Origin: Roseiarcus sp963807735
GTDB taxonomy: Bacteria; Pseudomonadota; Alphaproteobacteria; Rhizobiales; Beijerinckiaceae
Reading direction: 5' to 3'
Length of the DNA: 64,000 nt
Assembly: GCA_963807735.1 (NCBI GenBank)
Contig: CAWEDI010000011.1
Coordinates: forward strand, 248,001-312,000
Each line of letters starts with the position of its first letter. Positions within the stretch are counted from its first letter, which is position 1. Both the position numbers and the translations under genes were made by a program. Of the stretch, positions 9,709 to 18,183 are shown piece by piece. Under the pieces are notes generated by a model, which was not told the DNA's origin, searched no databases, and worked only from the letters and a program-made list of their open reading frames with translations.

Positions 9709-10479
9709 ATGAAGTTGAAAGGCAAAGTGGCTGTCATCACCGGCGCCGCGCGCGGGATCGGCAAGGCGATCGCCGAACGCTACGCGAAGGAGGGCGCCAA
9801 AGTCGTCATCGCCGACCTGAACGAGCAGGGCGCCAAAGACGCGGCGTCGGCGATCGGGCCGGAAGCGTTCGGAGTCCGCCTCGACATCACGCAGCAGGCC
9901 TCCATCGACGCCACCATCGCAGCGACCGTGGCGCATTTCGGCGGAGTGGACATTCTCGTCAACAACGCGGGGCTGTTTGATCTCGCGCCGATCGTCGAGA
10001 TCACCCGCGAAAGCTACCGGCGCGTTTATGCGGTCAACGTCGAGGGATTGCTGTTCATGCTTCAGGCGGCGGCCAAGCAGATGATCGCCCAGGGGCGCGG
10101 CGGCGTGATCGTCAACTTCGCTTCGCAGGCCGGGCGGCGCGGCGAGGCGCTGGTCGCCGTCTATTGCTCGTCGAAGGCGGCGGTCATCAGCCTCACCCAA
10201 AGCGCGGCGCTCGACCTGATCAAACACCGCATCCGGGTCAACGCCATCGCGCCCGGCGTGGTCGACAATGAGCATTGGGAGCACGTCGACGCGATGTTCG
10301 CCAAATATGAGAACCTCAAGCCCGGCGAAAAGAAGCGCATCGTCGGCGCCTCCGTGCCGTTCGGCCGCATGGCTCGCCCGGACGAGATCGGCGGCCTGGC
10401 GACGTTCCTCGCCAGCGACGACGCCGAATATATCGTGGCGCAGACCTACAATATCGACGGCGGCAATTGGATGAGCTGA
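9709..10479 (+). CDS. Polyol (sorbitol/galactitol) dehydrogenase, SDR family
   Basis: NAD-dependent short-chain dehydrogenase, 256 residues. Cofactor loop GAARGIG and NNAG are present, with catalytic Ser in NFASQ and Tyr152-x3-Lys156 in YCSSK. The segments FDLAPIVEITRESY, AGRRGEALVAVYC and the C-terminal AQTYNIDGGNWMS closely resemble SmoS/PolS, the sorbitol/galactitol dehydrogenases of Rhodobacter and agrobacteria, which make D-fructose from sorbitol or L-tagatose from galactitol. ATG 9709 is preceded by aagga. It is 21 bases upstream of a tagatose-type kinase, so the polyol role is well supported, but the exact substrate is not. Confidence 0.9.
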   Translation: MKLKGKVAVITGAARGIGKAIAERYAKEGAKVVIADLNEQGAKDAASAIGPEAFGVRLDITQQASIDATIAATVAHFGGVDILVNNAGLFDLAPIVEITRESYRRVYAVNVEGLLFMLQAAAKQMIAQGRGGVIVNFASQAGRRGEALVAVYCSSKAAVISLTQSAALDLIKHRIRVNAIAPGVVDNEHWEHVDAMFAKYENLKPGEKKRIVGASVPFGRMARPDEIGGLATFLASDDAEYIVAQTYNIDGGNWMS

Positions 10480-10500
10480 CAGCCTTCGAGGACACCTCTC

Positions 10501-11460
10501 ATGGCGGAATTGGCGAGAGTCGGGTCGATCGGCGACCTGCTCGTGGAGTTCGTTTGCACGACGCGGAACGGGCGTCACAGACAAGCGGGGACGTATATCG
10601 GCCCCTACCCTTCCGGCGCCCCGGCGATCTTCATCGATCAGGCCGCGCAAGTCGGGGGACGCTGCATTTTCGTCGGCGCGCTCGGCGATGACGCGTTCGG
10701 CGACGTCACGCTTGAACGGTTGGTCGACCACGGCGTCGATCCCCGGCTCATCCGCCGCATCAAGGGCGTCCCGACCGGCACGGCGTTCGTCAGCTACAAC
10801 GACGACGGCAGCCGTGATTTCGTCTACAACATCGTCCATTCCGCCGCGGCGCAATTCGAGGCCGACGAGGCGACCATCGCGTCGCTGCTCGGCTTCAACC
10901 TGGACGTCATGCATGTCTCGGGATCGGCGCTGGGCGACAGCAGCATGGCGGGCAAAGTGCTGCGCGTCGTCAGGGCGCTGCATGCGGGCGGCGTCGCCAT
11001 CAGCTTCGATCCGAACGTGCGCAAGGAGCTCATCGCCGACCCCGCCTATTTCGATGCGGTCAAGGAGATAGCGGGAATCTCGTCGATCTTTCTGCCGAGC
11101 GAAGAAGATGTCCAAGTCCTTTTTCCCGGCCGGCGACTTCCCGATTTTGCGTCGGAGCTGTTCGCGAAAGGGACGCGCGCCGTCGTACTGAAGAAGGGCG
11201 ACAAGGGCTCCGAGGGAGTCACCCGCGACGGCGAGCACGCGAGTTTTCCGGCGCACCCCGTGGCCGTGCTCGATCCGACCGGCGCCGGCGATTGTTTCTG
11301 CGCGACCTTCGTCACCCTTTGGAGCCAGGGCGCCTTTGGCTTTCGGGATGCGCTCGCCCGCGCCAATGCGGCGGGCGCGCTGGCGGTCGGCAAAGTGGGT
11401 CCGATGGAGGGCACCAGCGATCTCGCCGCCATCGAAGCGCTGATGCGGAGGGGCTCGTGA
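10501..11460 (+). CDS. PfkB-family sugar kinase, probably tagatose kinase
   Basis: Ribokinase-fold kinase of 319 residues. The N-terminal glycine-rich substrate region (YPSGAPAIFIDQAAQVGG) and the C-terminal PfkB signature DPTGAGDCFCATFV with the catalytic Asp are intact. Length and sequence style match kinases annotated as tagatose kinase (TagK) in rhizobial polyol clusters. It lies between a polyol dehydrogenase and a GatZ-like gene whose GTG overlaps its stop codon (GTGA at 11457). The context suggests phosphorylation of D-tagatose at C6; fructose as substrate cannot be excluded. Confidence 0.85.
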   Translation: MAELARVGSIGDLLVEFVCTTRNGRHRQAGTYIGPYPSGAPAIFIDQAAQVGGRCIFVGALGDDAFGDVTLERLVDHGVDPRLIRRIKGVPTGTAFVSYNDDGSRDFVYNIVHSAAAQFEADEATIASLLGFNLDVMHVSGSALGDSSMAGKVLRVVRALHAGGVAISFDPNVRKELIADPAYFDAVKEIAGISSIFLPSEEDVQVLFPGRRLPDFASELFAKGTRAVVLKKGDKGSEGVTRDGEHASFPAHPVAVLDPTGAGDCFCATFVTLWSQGAFGFRDALARANAAGALAVGKVGPMEGTSDLAAIEALMRRGS

Positions 11461-12712
11461 GATCGAACGACTTCTGGGGCGCCCTGATCGCGGCCAATCG
11501 CGCCGGCGAGCGCCGCGGCATTCCGTCGTGGTGCACCGCGCATCCGCAAACGCTGGCGACGATCCTCGGCGCCTACCGCGATAGCGACGAATCCGATCCT
11601 GATCGAGGCGACCTGCAACCAAGTCAACCAGGACGGCGGCTATACCGGCATGACGCCGGCGGATTTCCGACGCTTCGTTGAGGGACTGGCGCGCGAAGCG
11701 GGCGTCGATCCCGCGCGGTTGCTGCTCGGCGGCGATCATCTCGGCCCGAACCCGTGGAAGCGTCTGCCGGCGCGGCAAGCGATGGCGAAAGCGGGCGATC
11801 TGGTGAAAGCGTTCGTCGAGGCGGGCTTCGAAAAGATCCATCTCGACGCCAGCATGGCCTGCGGCGACGATGCAACGTTGAGCGAAGCCACGATCGCCGA
11901 ACGCGGCGCGGCGCTATGCGCCGCCGCCGAGGCCGTCGGGCGCTCGCGGCGTCTATGTGATCGGAACGGAAGTGCCGATCCCCGGCGGCGAACTCGAAGA
12001 TCTCGACGCGCTGGCGGTGACGCGGCCGGAGGCGGCGCGGCGCACCTTCGACCTGCACCGGCAAGCCTTTGCCGCGCGCGGAATCGGCCGGGCGATGGAC
12101 AGCGTCATCGCGCTGGTCGTGCAGCCCGGCGTCGACATGGGCAACAACCAGGTGTTCGCCTATGACAAGGCGAAGGCGGCGGCGCTAAGCGCCGCCGTGG
12201 CGGACATTCCCGGCGTCGTCTACGAGGCGCATTCGACCGACTATCAGACCGAAGCGGCGCTCGCCGATCTGGTGGCCACGCATTTCGCGATTCTGAAGGT
12301 CGGGCCGATGCTGACCTTCGCGTTCCGCGAGGCGGTGTTCGCCCTTGCGGCAATCGAGGGTTGGCTCAAGCCTGCGCAACCCTCGGGCATGATCGCGAGC
12401 CTGGAGCGGGCGATGGACGCCAACCCCGACAATTGGCGAGACTATGTGGCGCTCGACGGGGCCGAGATCACCCGGCTGTTCGGTCTCAGCGACCGCATCC
12501 GCTACTATTGGCCGCAAGCCGAGGTTCAAGCGGCGCTGTCGCGCCTCATCGCCAATGTCGACAACGCCAATGCCCCGGCGGGCCTGATTTCGCAGGTTGC
12601 CGGCGACATGCTGCTCGATCGGCGCGAGAGCACGCTGTCGCAAAAAATCATCGCCGCGAAGGTCGGGGCGGTCGTCGACCGCTATCGCCGGGCGAGCGGC
12701 GCCGTGGGCTGA
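11457..12712 (+). pseudogene. GatZ/KbaZ-like protein (probable tagatose-6-phosphate epimerase), two frameshifts
   Basis: Translation in three successive frames gives one continuous GatZ/KbaZ-family protein. It starts at GTG 11457 (GIPSWCTAHP), shifts +1 near 11580, continues with LIEATCNQVNQDGGYTG through LDASMACGDDA, shifts +1 near 11940 and continues with VYVIGTEVPIPGGELED to the stop. Each junction is repaired by removing one base (for example ggg-c-gctcgc at 11940). No other stop is present. The family was named as the non-catalytic subunit of tagatose-bisphosphate aldolase; in agrobacteria a relative is described as D-tagatose-6-phosphate 4-epimerase. No GatY/KbaY partner is present here, which favours the epimerase reading. 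It is either recently broken or mis-sequenced. Confidence 0.85.
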
Positions 12713-12905
12713 CGCGTCTGGGCTGCCGCCTTGCGTTCAGGCCGATCGCGCGAAACGCCGAGTCATGACGGAGGGGGCGTCGCCGCGATGATTTCGGACA
12801 TGCGCTTCGGCGCCGCCGCCGTGACGCAATTCCCAGTGGTCGATCGCGGATCAATTCGCGGATGTCGCGCGTTATCCCGTGGCGACAGCGCCGGGGTATT
12901 TTTTC

Positions 12906-13109
12906 ATGATAACGCTCCTCATCGTAATCCTGGTCATTTTGCTGATGTCCGGCGGCGGTTACTACGGCCGCCGCGCCAACTGGGGATCGCGAGGATTCCT
13001 CAGCCTGTTGGTCGTGGTTCTTGTCGTCGTGCTCGCTGTCTGGACGCTGAATGAATTGTTGATGCCGCCGCTGCCGATGCCGGCGGGCGTTCCGTCGATC
13101 AGCAAGTAA
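12906..13109 (+). CDS. Small two-helix membrane protein
   Basis: 67 residues with two hydrophobic segments, TLLIVILVILLMSGGGYYG at the N-terminus and LSLLVVVLVVVLAVWTLNEL after a short basic linker (GRRANWGSRG), then a proline-rich tail. The layout resembles DUF3309-type small membrane proteins, but I cannot claim membership. I chose ATG 12906; a GTG at 12879 in the same frame adds nine residues. Only a weak ribosome site is visible. Confidence 0.5.
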   Translation: MITLLIVILVILLMSGGGYYGRRANWGSRGFLSLLVVVLVVVLAVWTLNELLMPPLPMPAGVPSISK

Positions 13110-13523
13110 GCACGGCTGAGGCGGCCGAGCCTATTGATCGTGTGTCTCCGCCGGTCGTGTCGGCGTTGGTCGCGTGGCAACGCTACGTCAGAGCACACCC
13201 TCGTCAAGGCTGAACGTTGCGTCGGAAGGCGCTCTCTACGGCGCGGTTGGACGCGACGTCTTCGCAGAACACTCATCTTACCATAGCCGAGGAAACGGAA
13301 TTACTGGCCGCGCGCAGCCCTTCGTCCGCGATGGGCGGTCGCAACCACCGTCGCGCGCAACCGTTTACGATACCCTTTTATAGCTAACGACAATTAATAT
13401 TCAAATTGGCGATTTAAAGACACCCCGCGTTATTTCCTGGCTGAGACAAGCAACCCATCCGCAACGCCAAAAACCGACGAGCAATTCGCCGACAACTGGC
13501 CTTACAAATTGGGGTGCATCTAC
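13110..13523. other. Intergenic region upstream of the calpain-like gene
   Basis: About 410 bases without a convincing gene. Base composition falls toward AT near 13370-13420 (ttttatagctaacgac, ttaatattcaaattgg), which fits a promoter area for the downstream protease gene. I see no exact consensus pair. Confidence 0.4.
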
Positions 13524-15386
13524 ATGAGTTCTACTGCGGATTTCGCCAATACCGGCGGAACGGACGCGTCATCAGCCGACAATATCCCTGTTGGCGGCGA
13601 TGTCTTGACGGCTTTGACGATGCATCAGGTGCGCGGCCTCGCCGCCTCGGACGTGGCGCAGATGAGCGTCGAGACCTTTGATTCCGAAATCGGGGCGAAC
13701 TTCCGATACCTGTCGCTGTCCGCCATCGCCGGCGTGGCCGGCGGCCAACTGGCCTCCTTGTCCCCGGCGGAGCTTTCAACCTTGCGTCCGGCCCGAATCG
13801 CAGGCCTTTCGATCTCGACGATCAATGCGCTTTCGCCGCTACAGATCGGCGCCTGGACGCGGCCACAGGTGCACGCGCTGACGCAGGCGCAGGTCGAGGG
13901 CCTCGGCCAGAATCTGTTTGAGGCGATTGATCCCAGCGACTTCTCGCCCTGGCAGATCCGCCAATTCACGGCGTCGCAGGCGTCGAGCCTCAGTTCGCAA
14001 CAGTTGAAAGACTTCACCCGGCCGGCGCTGGCGGCGATCGACGCGGCCGATTTGACCGGCGCGCAGATCGCCGCGCTCGATGCGTCGACGGTCGCAACCA
14101 TGAATGTGAAGACATTCGACGCCGTCGTTGCGCCGAACCTCTCGCTCATTTCCAATTCCGCATTCGCAGCAATCAGCACGGCCGATGTCGCGTCGCTGAC
14201 TCCGTCGCAACTCGCCGCTTTCACGGGCCGGCAAGACTCCGTTGCGGGGCTGAACACAACGAACCCGGTCTTAGCGGACGTGGTCGCGCACGAGAGCAAC
14301 GGCGCGCTGAGCTACGCCGGCATGCTGCAAGTGCTGCAGGACGCCGCCAGCGGGGGCATGAATGCGACGACCTGGACGGGTCTGCAAACCCTTGCGCAGG
14401 ACCTCAATATTGCGGGCGGAATCAGCGCGAGCGCCTACGTTCAGCAGATCGCTCAGGACGTCATCAACGGCAACTCGGCCAACGCCTATTGGAACGGCGG
14501 CGCCGACACGGCTTCCGCTCTGGGCAATCTCTCCGCCAGTTCCACTCAAGCCCAGTTCGACGAGTTGATCGGCAAATGGTTTCTCGGTTCCGATCTCCCC
14601 GCGATCGACGCTTCGACGCTATTGGGCGACGACGTCCAAGTCGGCTACGCGGCGTTCAACCTGCCGTTGTGGAACAGCGGCGGCCCGTCGATCAACGACA
14701 TCAATCAAGGCATGGTCGGAGATTGCTACTTTCTGTCGGCGCTCGGCGAGGTCGCGCTGCAGGACCCGACCGCGATCAAGGATATGATTCAGGCGACCGG
14801 CAATGGCGACTTCTCCGTCGAATTCCAGGTCAACGGCAAGGCCGACTATGTGACGGTCAACGACGAGCTGCCGACTTACGCCAGCGGCTCGACCATCTTC
14901 GACAAGCCCAACGGAACGCTTTGGGCGCCCCTTGTTGAGAAAGCCTTCGCCGAACTCATGGAGCAAACCAGCGTCATCCCAGGAACCGAGTTTAACCAAA
15001 ACGGCGACGCCTACCAGGACATCGCCGGCGGATGGAGCCAGAGTTTGACCGAAATCACGGGACAGGGGATCAATCAATACTCGCTGTACGCGACGGAATC
15101 GGCGTCGAACCTGACATCGGTGCTGAAGACGCTGCAATCGGCGCTGTCGGGCCACCAAGAGGTCATGATGGCGACGAGCGACAAGGCGGTTTCCGGCAAC
15201 CTCGTGGCCGACCATATGTTCATGGTCACCGGGGTCAACGCGACGGCCGGCACGGTCACGTTGCAGAACCCGTGGGGAATCGATGGTCCGTCGAACATGC
15301 AGATGACATTCAGCGCGCAAGTGTCGACGCTCGCGACCGACGGGGCGTCGCTGTTCTCCACCACGGGAAAATCGGTTTACGGGTAA
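13524..15386 (+). CDS. Calpain-like cysteine protease with N-terminal short repeats
   Basis: 620 residues. The C-terminal half has the calpain (peptidase family C2) core: GMVGDCYFLSAL with catalytic Cys401, His564 in DHMFMVTGV and Asn582 in LQNPWG, plus the conserved LWAPLVEKAFAEL. The first 230 residues consist of about a dozen degenerate units of 10-11 residues (pattern L-T/S-x-x-Q-I/V-x-x-L, as in LTQAQVEGL, LTGAQIAAL). No Sec signal is visible; acidic, Ser/Ala-rich and Lys-poor composition suggests export by a non-Sec route, which is inference. I prefer ATG 13524 to TTG 13509 because ggggtgc precedes it. It faces a Hint-domain protein gene tail to tail. Confidence 0.88.
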   Translation: MSSTADFANTGGTDASSADNIPVGGDVLTALTMHQVRGLAASDVAQMSVETFDSEIGANFRYLSLSAIAGVAGGQLASLSPAELSTLRPARIAGLSISTINALSPLQIGAWTRPQVHALTQAQVEGLGQNLFEAIDPSDFSPWQIRQFTASQASSLSSQQLKDFTRPALAAIDAADLTGAQIAALDASTVATMNVKTFDAVVAPNLSLISNSAFAAISTADVASLTPSQLAAFTGRQDSVAGLNTTNPVLADVVAHESNGALSYAGMLQVLQDAASGGMNATTWTGLQTLAQDLNIAGGISASAYVQQIAQDVINGNSANAYWNGGADTASALGNLSASSTQAQFDELIGKWFLGSDLPAIDASTLLGDDVQVGYAAFNLPLWNSGGPSINDINQGMVGDCYFLSALGEVALQDPTAIKDMIQATGNGDFSVEFQVNGKADYVTVNDELPTYASGSTIFDKPNGTLWAPLVEKAFAELMEQTSVIPGTEFNQNGDAYQDIAGGWSQSLTEITGQGINQYSLYATESASNLTSVLKTLQSALSGHQEVMMATSDKAVSGNLVADHMFMVTGVNATAGTVTLQNPWGIDGPSNMQMTFSAQVSTLATDGASLFSTTGKSVYG

Positions 15387-15450
15387 GATTTTGCTGACAG
15401 GGCGACGATCGGTTGACCCTATCGTCGCCCGAGGAACCCGGCGTTCCTGC

Positions 15451-17571
15451 TCACGCCACAGTCGCCATGGTTTCCGCGAAGGCGTGCGCCCGCTCCGCCA
15501 GCCGAACCCTGATGTGGACGGGCACCTGGCGGTGCGATTTGGCGCGCGGATAGGGCAATGGCTCCACCGTCTTGCCCTCGGGATAAAGCGCCTGGTGCTC
15601 CGCCCAGTTGTCGAAGTTGAGACGATCGACCGTGTCGACAAACGTCTCCGCCGGCGCGCCCTCGGCGAGGATCAGCGAGTGGTCGTCGGTTTCGACGTGA
15701 TAATAGACGAAGGTCACCGGAACCCGGACCTCGCGCACGATCGAAGTCCCGTTGACCAGCGCGCCGGCCTGCACCAGCGCGCCGCCGATCAGCACCGCGT
15801 GGTCGGGAGAAATCAGCAGATCCCGCGCAGGTACGTTGTCGGCAAGCGCCCCCGCCTTGACGCGGATTGGCAACACCCGCAGCGGATCGGCGAACCGCAT
15901 CGAAATCGTCTGCTTGCCGAGCCAGGAGACCGGGACCGAGCGCCCGTCGTGAGTGACCACCAGATCGCCGGCCTTCAGCGTCTCGACCGCGGCGTCGCCT
16001 TCCGGCGTGCGGACGAGCGTACCCGCCAGAAAGCACGGCGTGGAGCCGATTCCGCCAGAACTGTTGGCGGTGATGACAAGGTCGCCGGTCGTTGCGTCGT
16101 AGTGGTAATACACCTGCGACGGGTCGTCGCCTGGGGCGAATTGGATTTCGTCGACAATGCCGTGAGCGCTGTTTTCAACCTCCAACAGACCCGTCTGATT
16201 GTCGTAGACAACAGTGTCGCCGGCCTGCCCCTTGACGAGGATCTCATCATTACCCGTAAAGTCTTGAACCATCGCATTGAACTGGTTGACGTCAGTCTCA
16301 GCGTTGAAACCGGCGCCTTCGCCTGTAAGATCGAGCGTTCCGTTCGGGCCCTGGAACGTGACCGTCGTCAATCCGTGGCTGCCGACGCCTGCGTCGAATT
16401 TGAGGGTCGCGCCGTCGGCGATATTGAACGCCGTGTCGTCCGAAGCGTCCACGCTGTCGCGGAACTCCAGCGTGCCGCCCGAAGCCGTCACGACGCCGCC
16501 GTTCAACTCGTTCAAGCCTGAAGCGCCCGTCACCACCGTGCCGGAACCGGTCAGCGAACCGCCGCTGTCGAGATCGATTCCGGAGTTATCGGTGAGGATC
16601 GCGTTGTCGTCGAGCGCGATGCTCCCTCCGACGAACTCGCGATCGTCAATCGTCAGCGCAACGCCGTCGACCGTCAACATGCTGCCGGGATCGAATCCAA
16701 TCGAGCCGACGGTGCTGGAGGCGCCGAGGATCAGATCGCCGCCGCCCCAGATTTGGATTTTCACCGTGTCCGCAATCTGCGCGTCGACGGTCAAATTGCC
16801 CGTGGCGACCAGATAGCCAGCGCCTACAATCTGCGGTCCCGAGATGGTTCCCGCGCCCATCACTTCCGCGCCGCCGGACCCGATCTCCAAGTTCCCGGAC
16901 AACTGGAGGTTCGTGCCGTCGAGGATCAGTTCGCCGCCGCTTTCAAGATTTACCGCGAGCGCGGAAAACGTTTCGGCGCCGATCGTGAGCGTAGACTCGT
17001 TGGTGATGGCGAGATTTTGGCTCAACGTATAAGTTGCGGTCGGCGTGTTGAGCGTCACGTTGCTGCCGCCGCGCACGGCGAAAGAGAAGGCGTCGATATT
17101 GCCCCCGGCGTTGAAGCCGCCGCCGTTCACGACGATCGCCCCGTCTCCGCCCGTAATGTCTCCAACGGCGTCAAAACTGCCGCCGGTCTTCACCGTCAAG
17201 CTGCCGTCGAGTTGCGTGACGCCGTTAACCGTCACCGTATTCGGCCCGCCGCCGTTCTGCGCCCCTGACTGGTCGACGACCAATCCGCCACCCGTTCCGA
17301 TGTTTAGAGAGTTCACAGTAATATTGGCCGCCGAGCTATTTTTGGTCCCGCCGGTGTTATCCTTCGTGACCGTGCCCGACGGAATGTATACGTCAAATAT
17401 GTAATTCGAATCGTTGTTGGGGTAATCATAACCAGCGCCGAGAGTCGTAATCGACTCGCTGCTGTTATTTGGATCGCTGCCCAGATACCAATAGGACTTA
17501 TTTCCCCACAACAGAGAACCCGAACCTGCGCCGGTGATCCACACGACAGCTTGTTCTATGGGTGTCGGCAT
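15451..17571 (-). CDS. Large beta-rich secreted protein with C-terminal Hint domain
   Basis: 706 residues. Residues 1-500 are Gly/Thr/Asn/Val-rich with recurring short strands (VNGGGFNAGGNI, LESGGELILDGTNLQL), typical of a beta-helix or beta-roll passenger. Cys513 in CFLAGTLVRTPEGD begins a Hint (hedgehog/intein-like) domain with LKAGDLVVTHDGR and SPDHAVLIGGALVQAG, where the His pair is usual. Hint_2-type domains are common in alphaproteobacterial secreted proteins and may cleave or modify their own chain at the Cys. The extreme N-terminus (MPTPIEQAVVWITGAG) is not a Sec signal. It is lysine-poor, and the upstream 600 bases are free of genes. Confidence 0.88.
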   Translation of the reverse strand: MPTPIEQAVVWITGAGSGSLLWGNKSYWYLGSDPNNSSESITTLGAGYDYPNNDSNYIFDVYIPSGTVTKDNTGGTKNSSAANITVNSLNIGTGGGLVVDQSGAQNGGGPNTVTVNGVTQLDGSLTVKTGGSFDAVGDITGGDGAIVVNGGGFNAGGNIDAFSFAVRGGSNVTLNTPTATYTLSQNLAITNESTLTIGAETFSALAVNLESGGELILDGTNLQLSGNLEIGSGGAEVMGAGTISGPQIVGAGYLVATGNLTVDAQIADTVKIQIWGGGDLILGASSTVGSIGFDPGSMLTVDGVALTIDDREFVGGSIALDDNAILTDNSGIDLDSGGSLTGSGTVVTGASGLNELNGGVVTASGGTLEFRDSVDASDDTAFNIADGATLKFDAGVGSHGLTTVTFQGPNGTLDLTGEGAGFNAETDVNQFNAMVQDFTGNDEILVKGQAGDTVVYDNQTGLLEVENSAHGIVDEIQFAPGDDPSQVYYHYDATTGDLVITANSSGGIGSTPCFLAGTLVRTPEGDAAVETLKAGDLVVTHDGRSVPVSWLGKQTISMRFADPLRVLPIRVKAGALADNVPARDLLISPDHAVLIGGALVQAGALVNGTSIVREVRVPVTFVYYHVETDDHSLILAEGAPAETFVDTVDRLNFDNWAEHQALYPEGKTVEPLPYPRAKSHRQVPVHIRVRLAERAHAFAETMATVA

Positions 17572-18183
17572 GACAATCTCTCCATGGGTTCATCACCAAT
17601 CCGCAAACCGCAGCGGCTGCTTGGTGTTTACACTCGCTCGTTGCATCGTATCGCAACGTTACGAGTCGTTTTGAATTTTGTACAGCAACTCTATGTATCG
17701 CGCTGCATCGAGTCCGCTTCAATAGGAAAATGCCTTCTGAGACATTTTGCGGTTAAAATGATACAAAAAGCAGATTCGATCCTGTTTTGCGTCCCGCCGG
17801 TCGGAGCGTCTGCCCGGGCATCCCCAACAGGTCCCGTCCGCAGCGGATTCGCTACCCGCTCCATCCGCTGAGGACGAGCGCCAGCGCGCAACTCTGCCCG
17901 CGACTTGCAGCGCGAGGCCGCATCGCCGCGACAGTTTTGCTATACCTGCGCGCTTCCTCCCGTAAATCTCACAACCTGTTATTGTCCAATGGGAGCGCCT
18001 CGAGGCCATTGCTTACGCCGAAAGGACGTGGTCGAAAGTCAACCCAACATTGATGTAACAGCCCCCAGCCCCTCATTTGCAATCCTCTCGCGCAAATACT
18101 ACGTTGCCAGCGCACGTGACGGCAGACAAGCAACGCAAACGTCGCCTCGGAAACGTATCGGCGTAAACGTCAAACGGGTGCAG
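17572..18183. other. Divergent intergenic region between Hint gene and glycosyltransferases
   Basis: About 610 bases separate two divergently transcribed genes, with AT-enriched blocks at 17640-17770. It should contain both promoters. Reading frames crossing it (for example upstream of 18184 on the plus strand) have no protein-like features. No repeat or RNA gene was recognised. Confidence 0.5.

Noticed and set aside
9685..11841. 718-residue reverse-strand open frame
   Set aside because: Antisense to the polyol dehydrogenase and kinase genes; composition is shadow-like.
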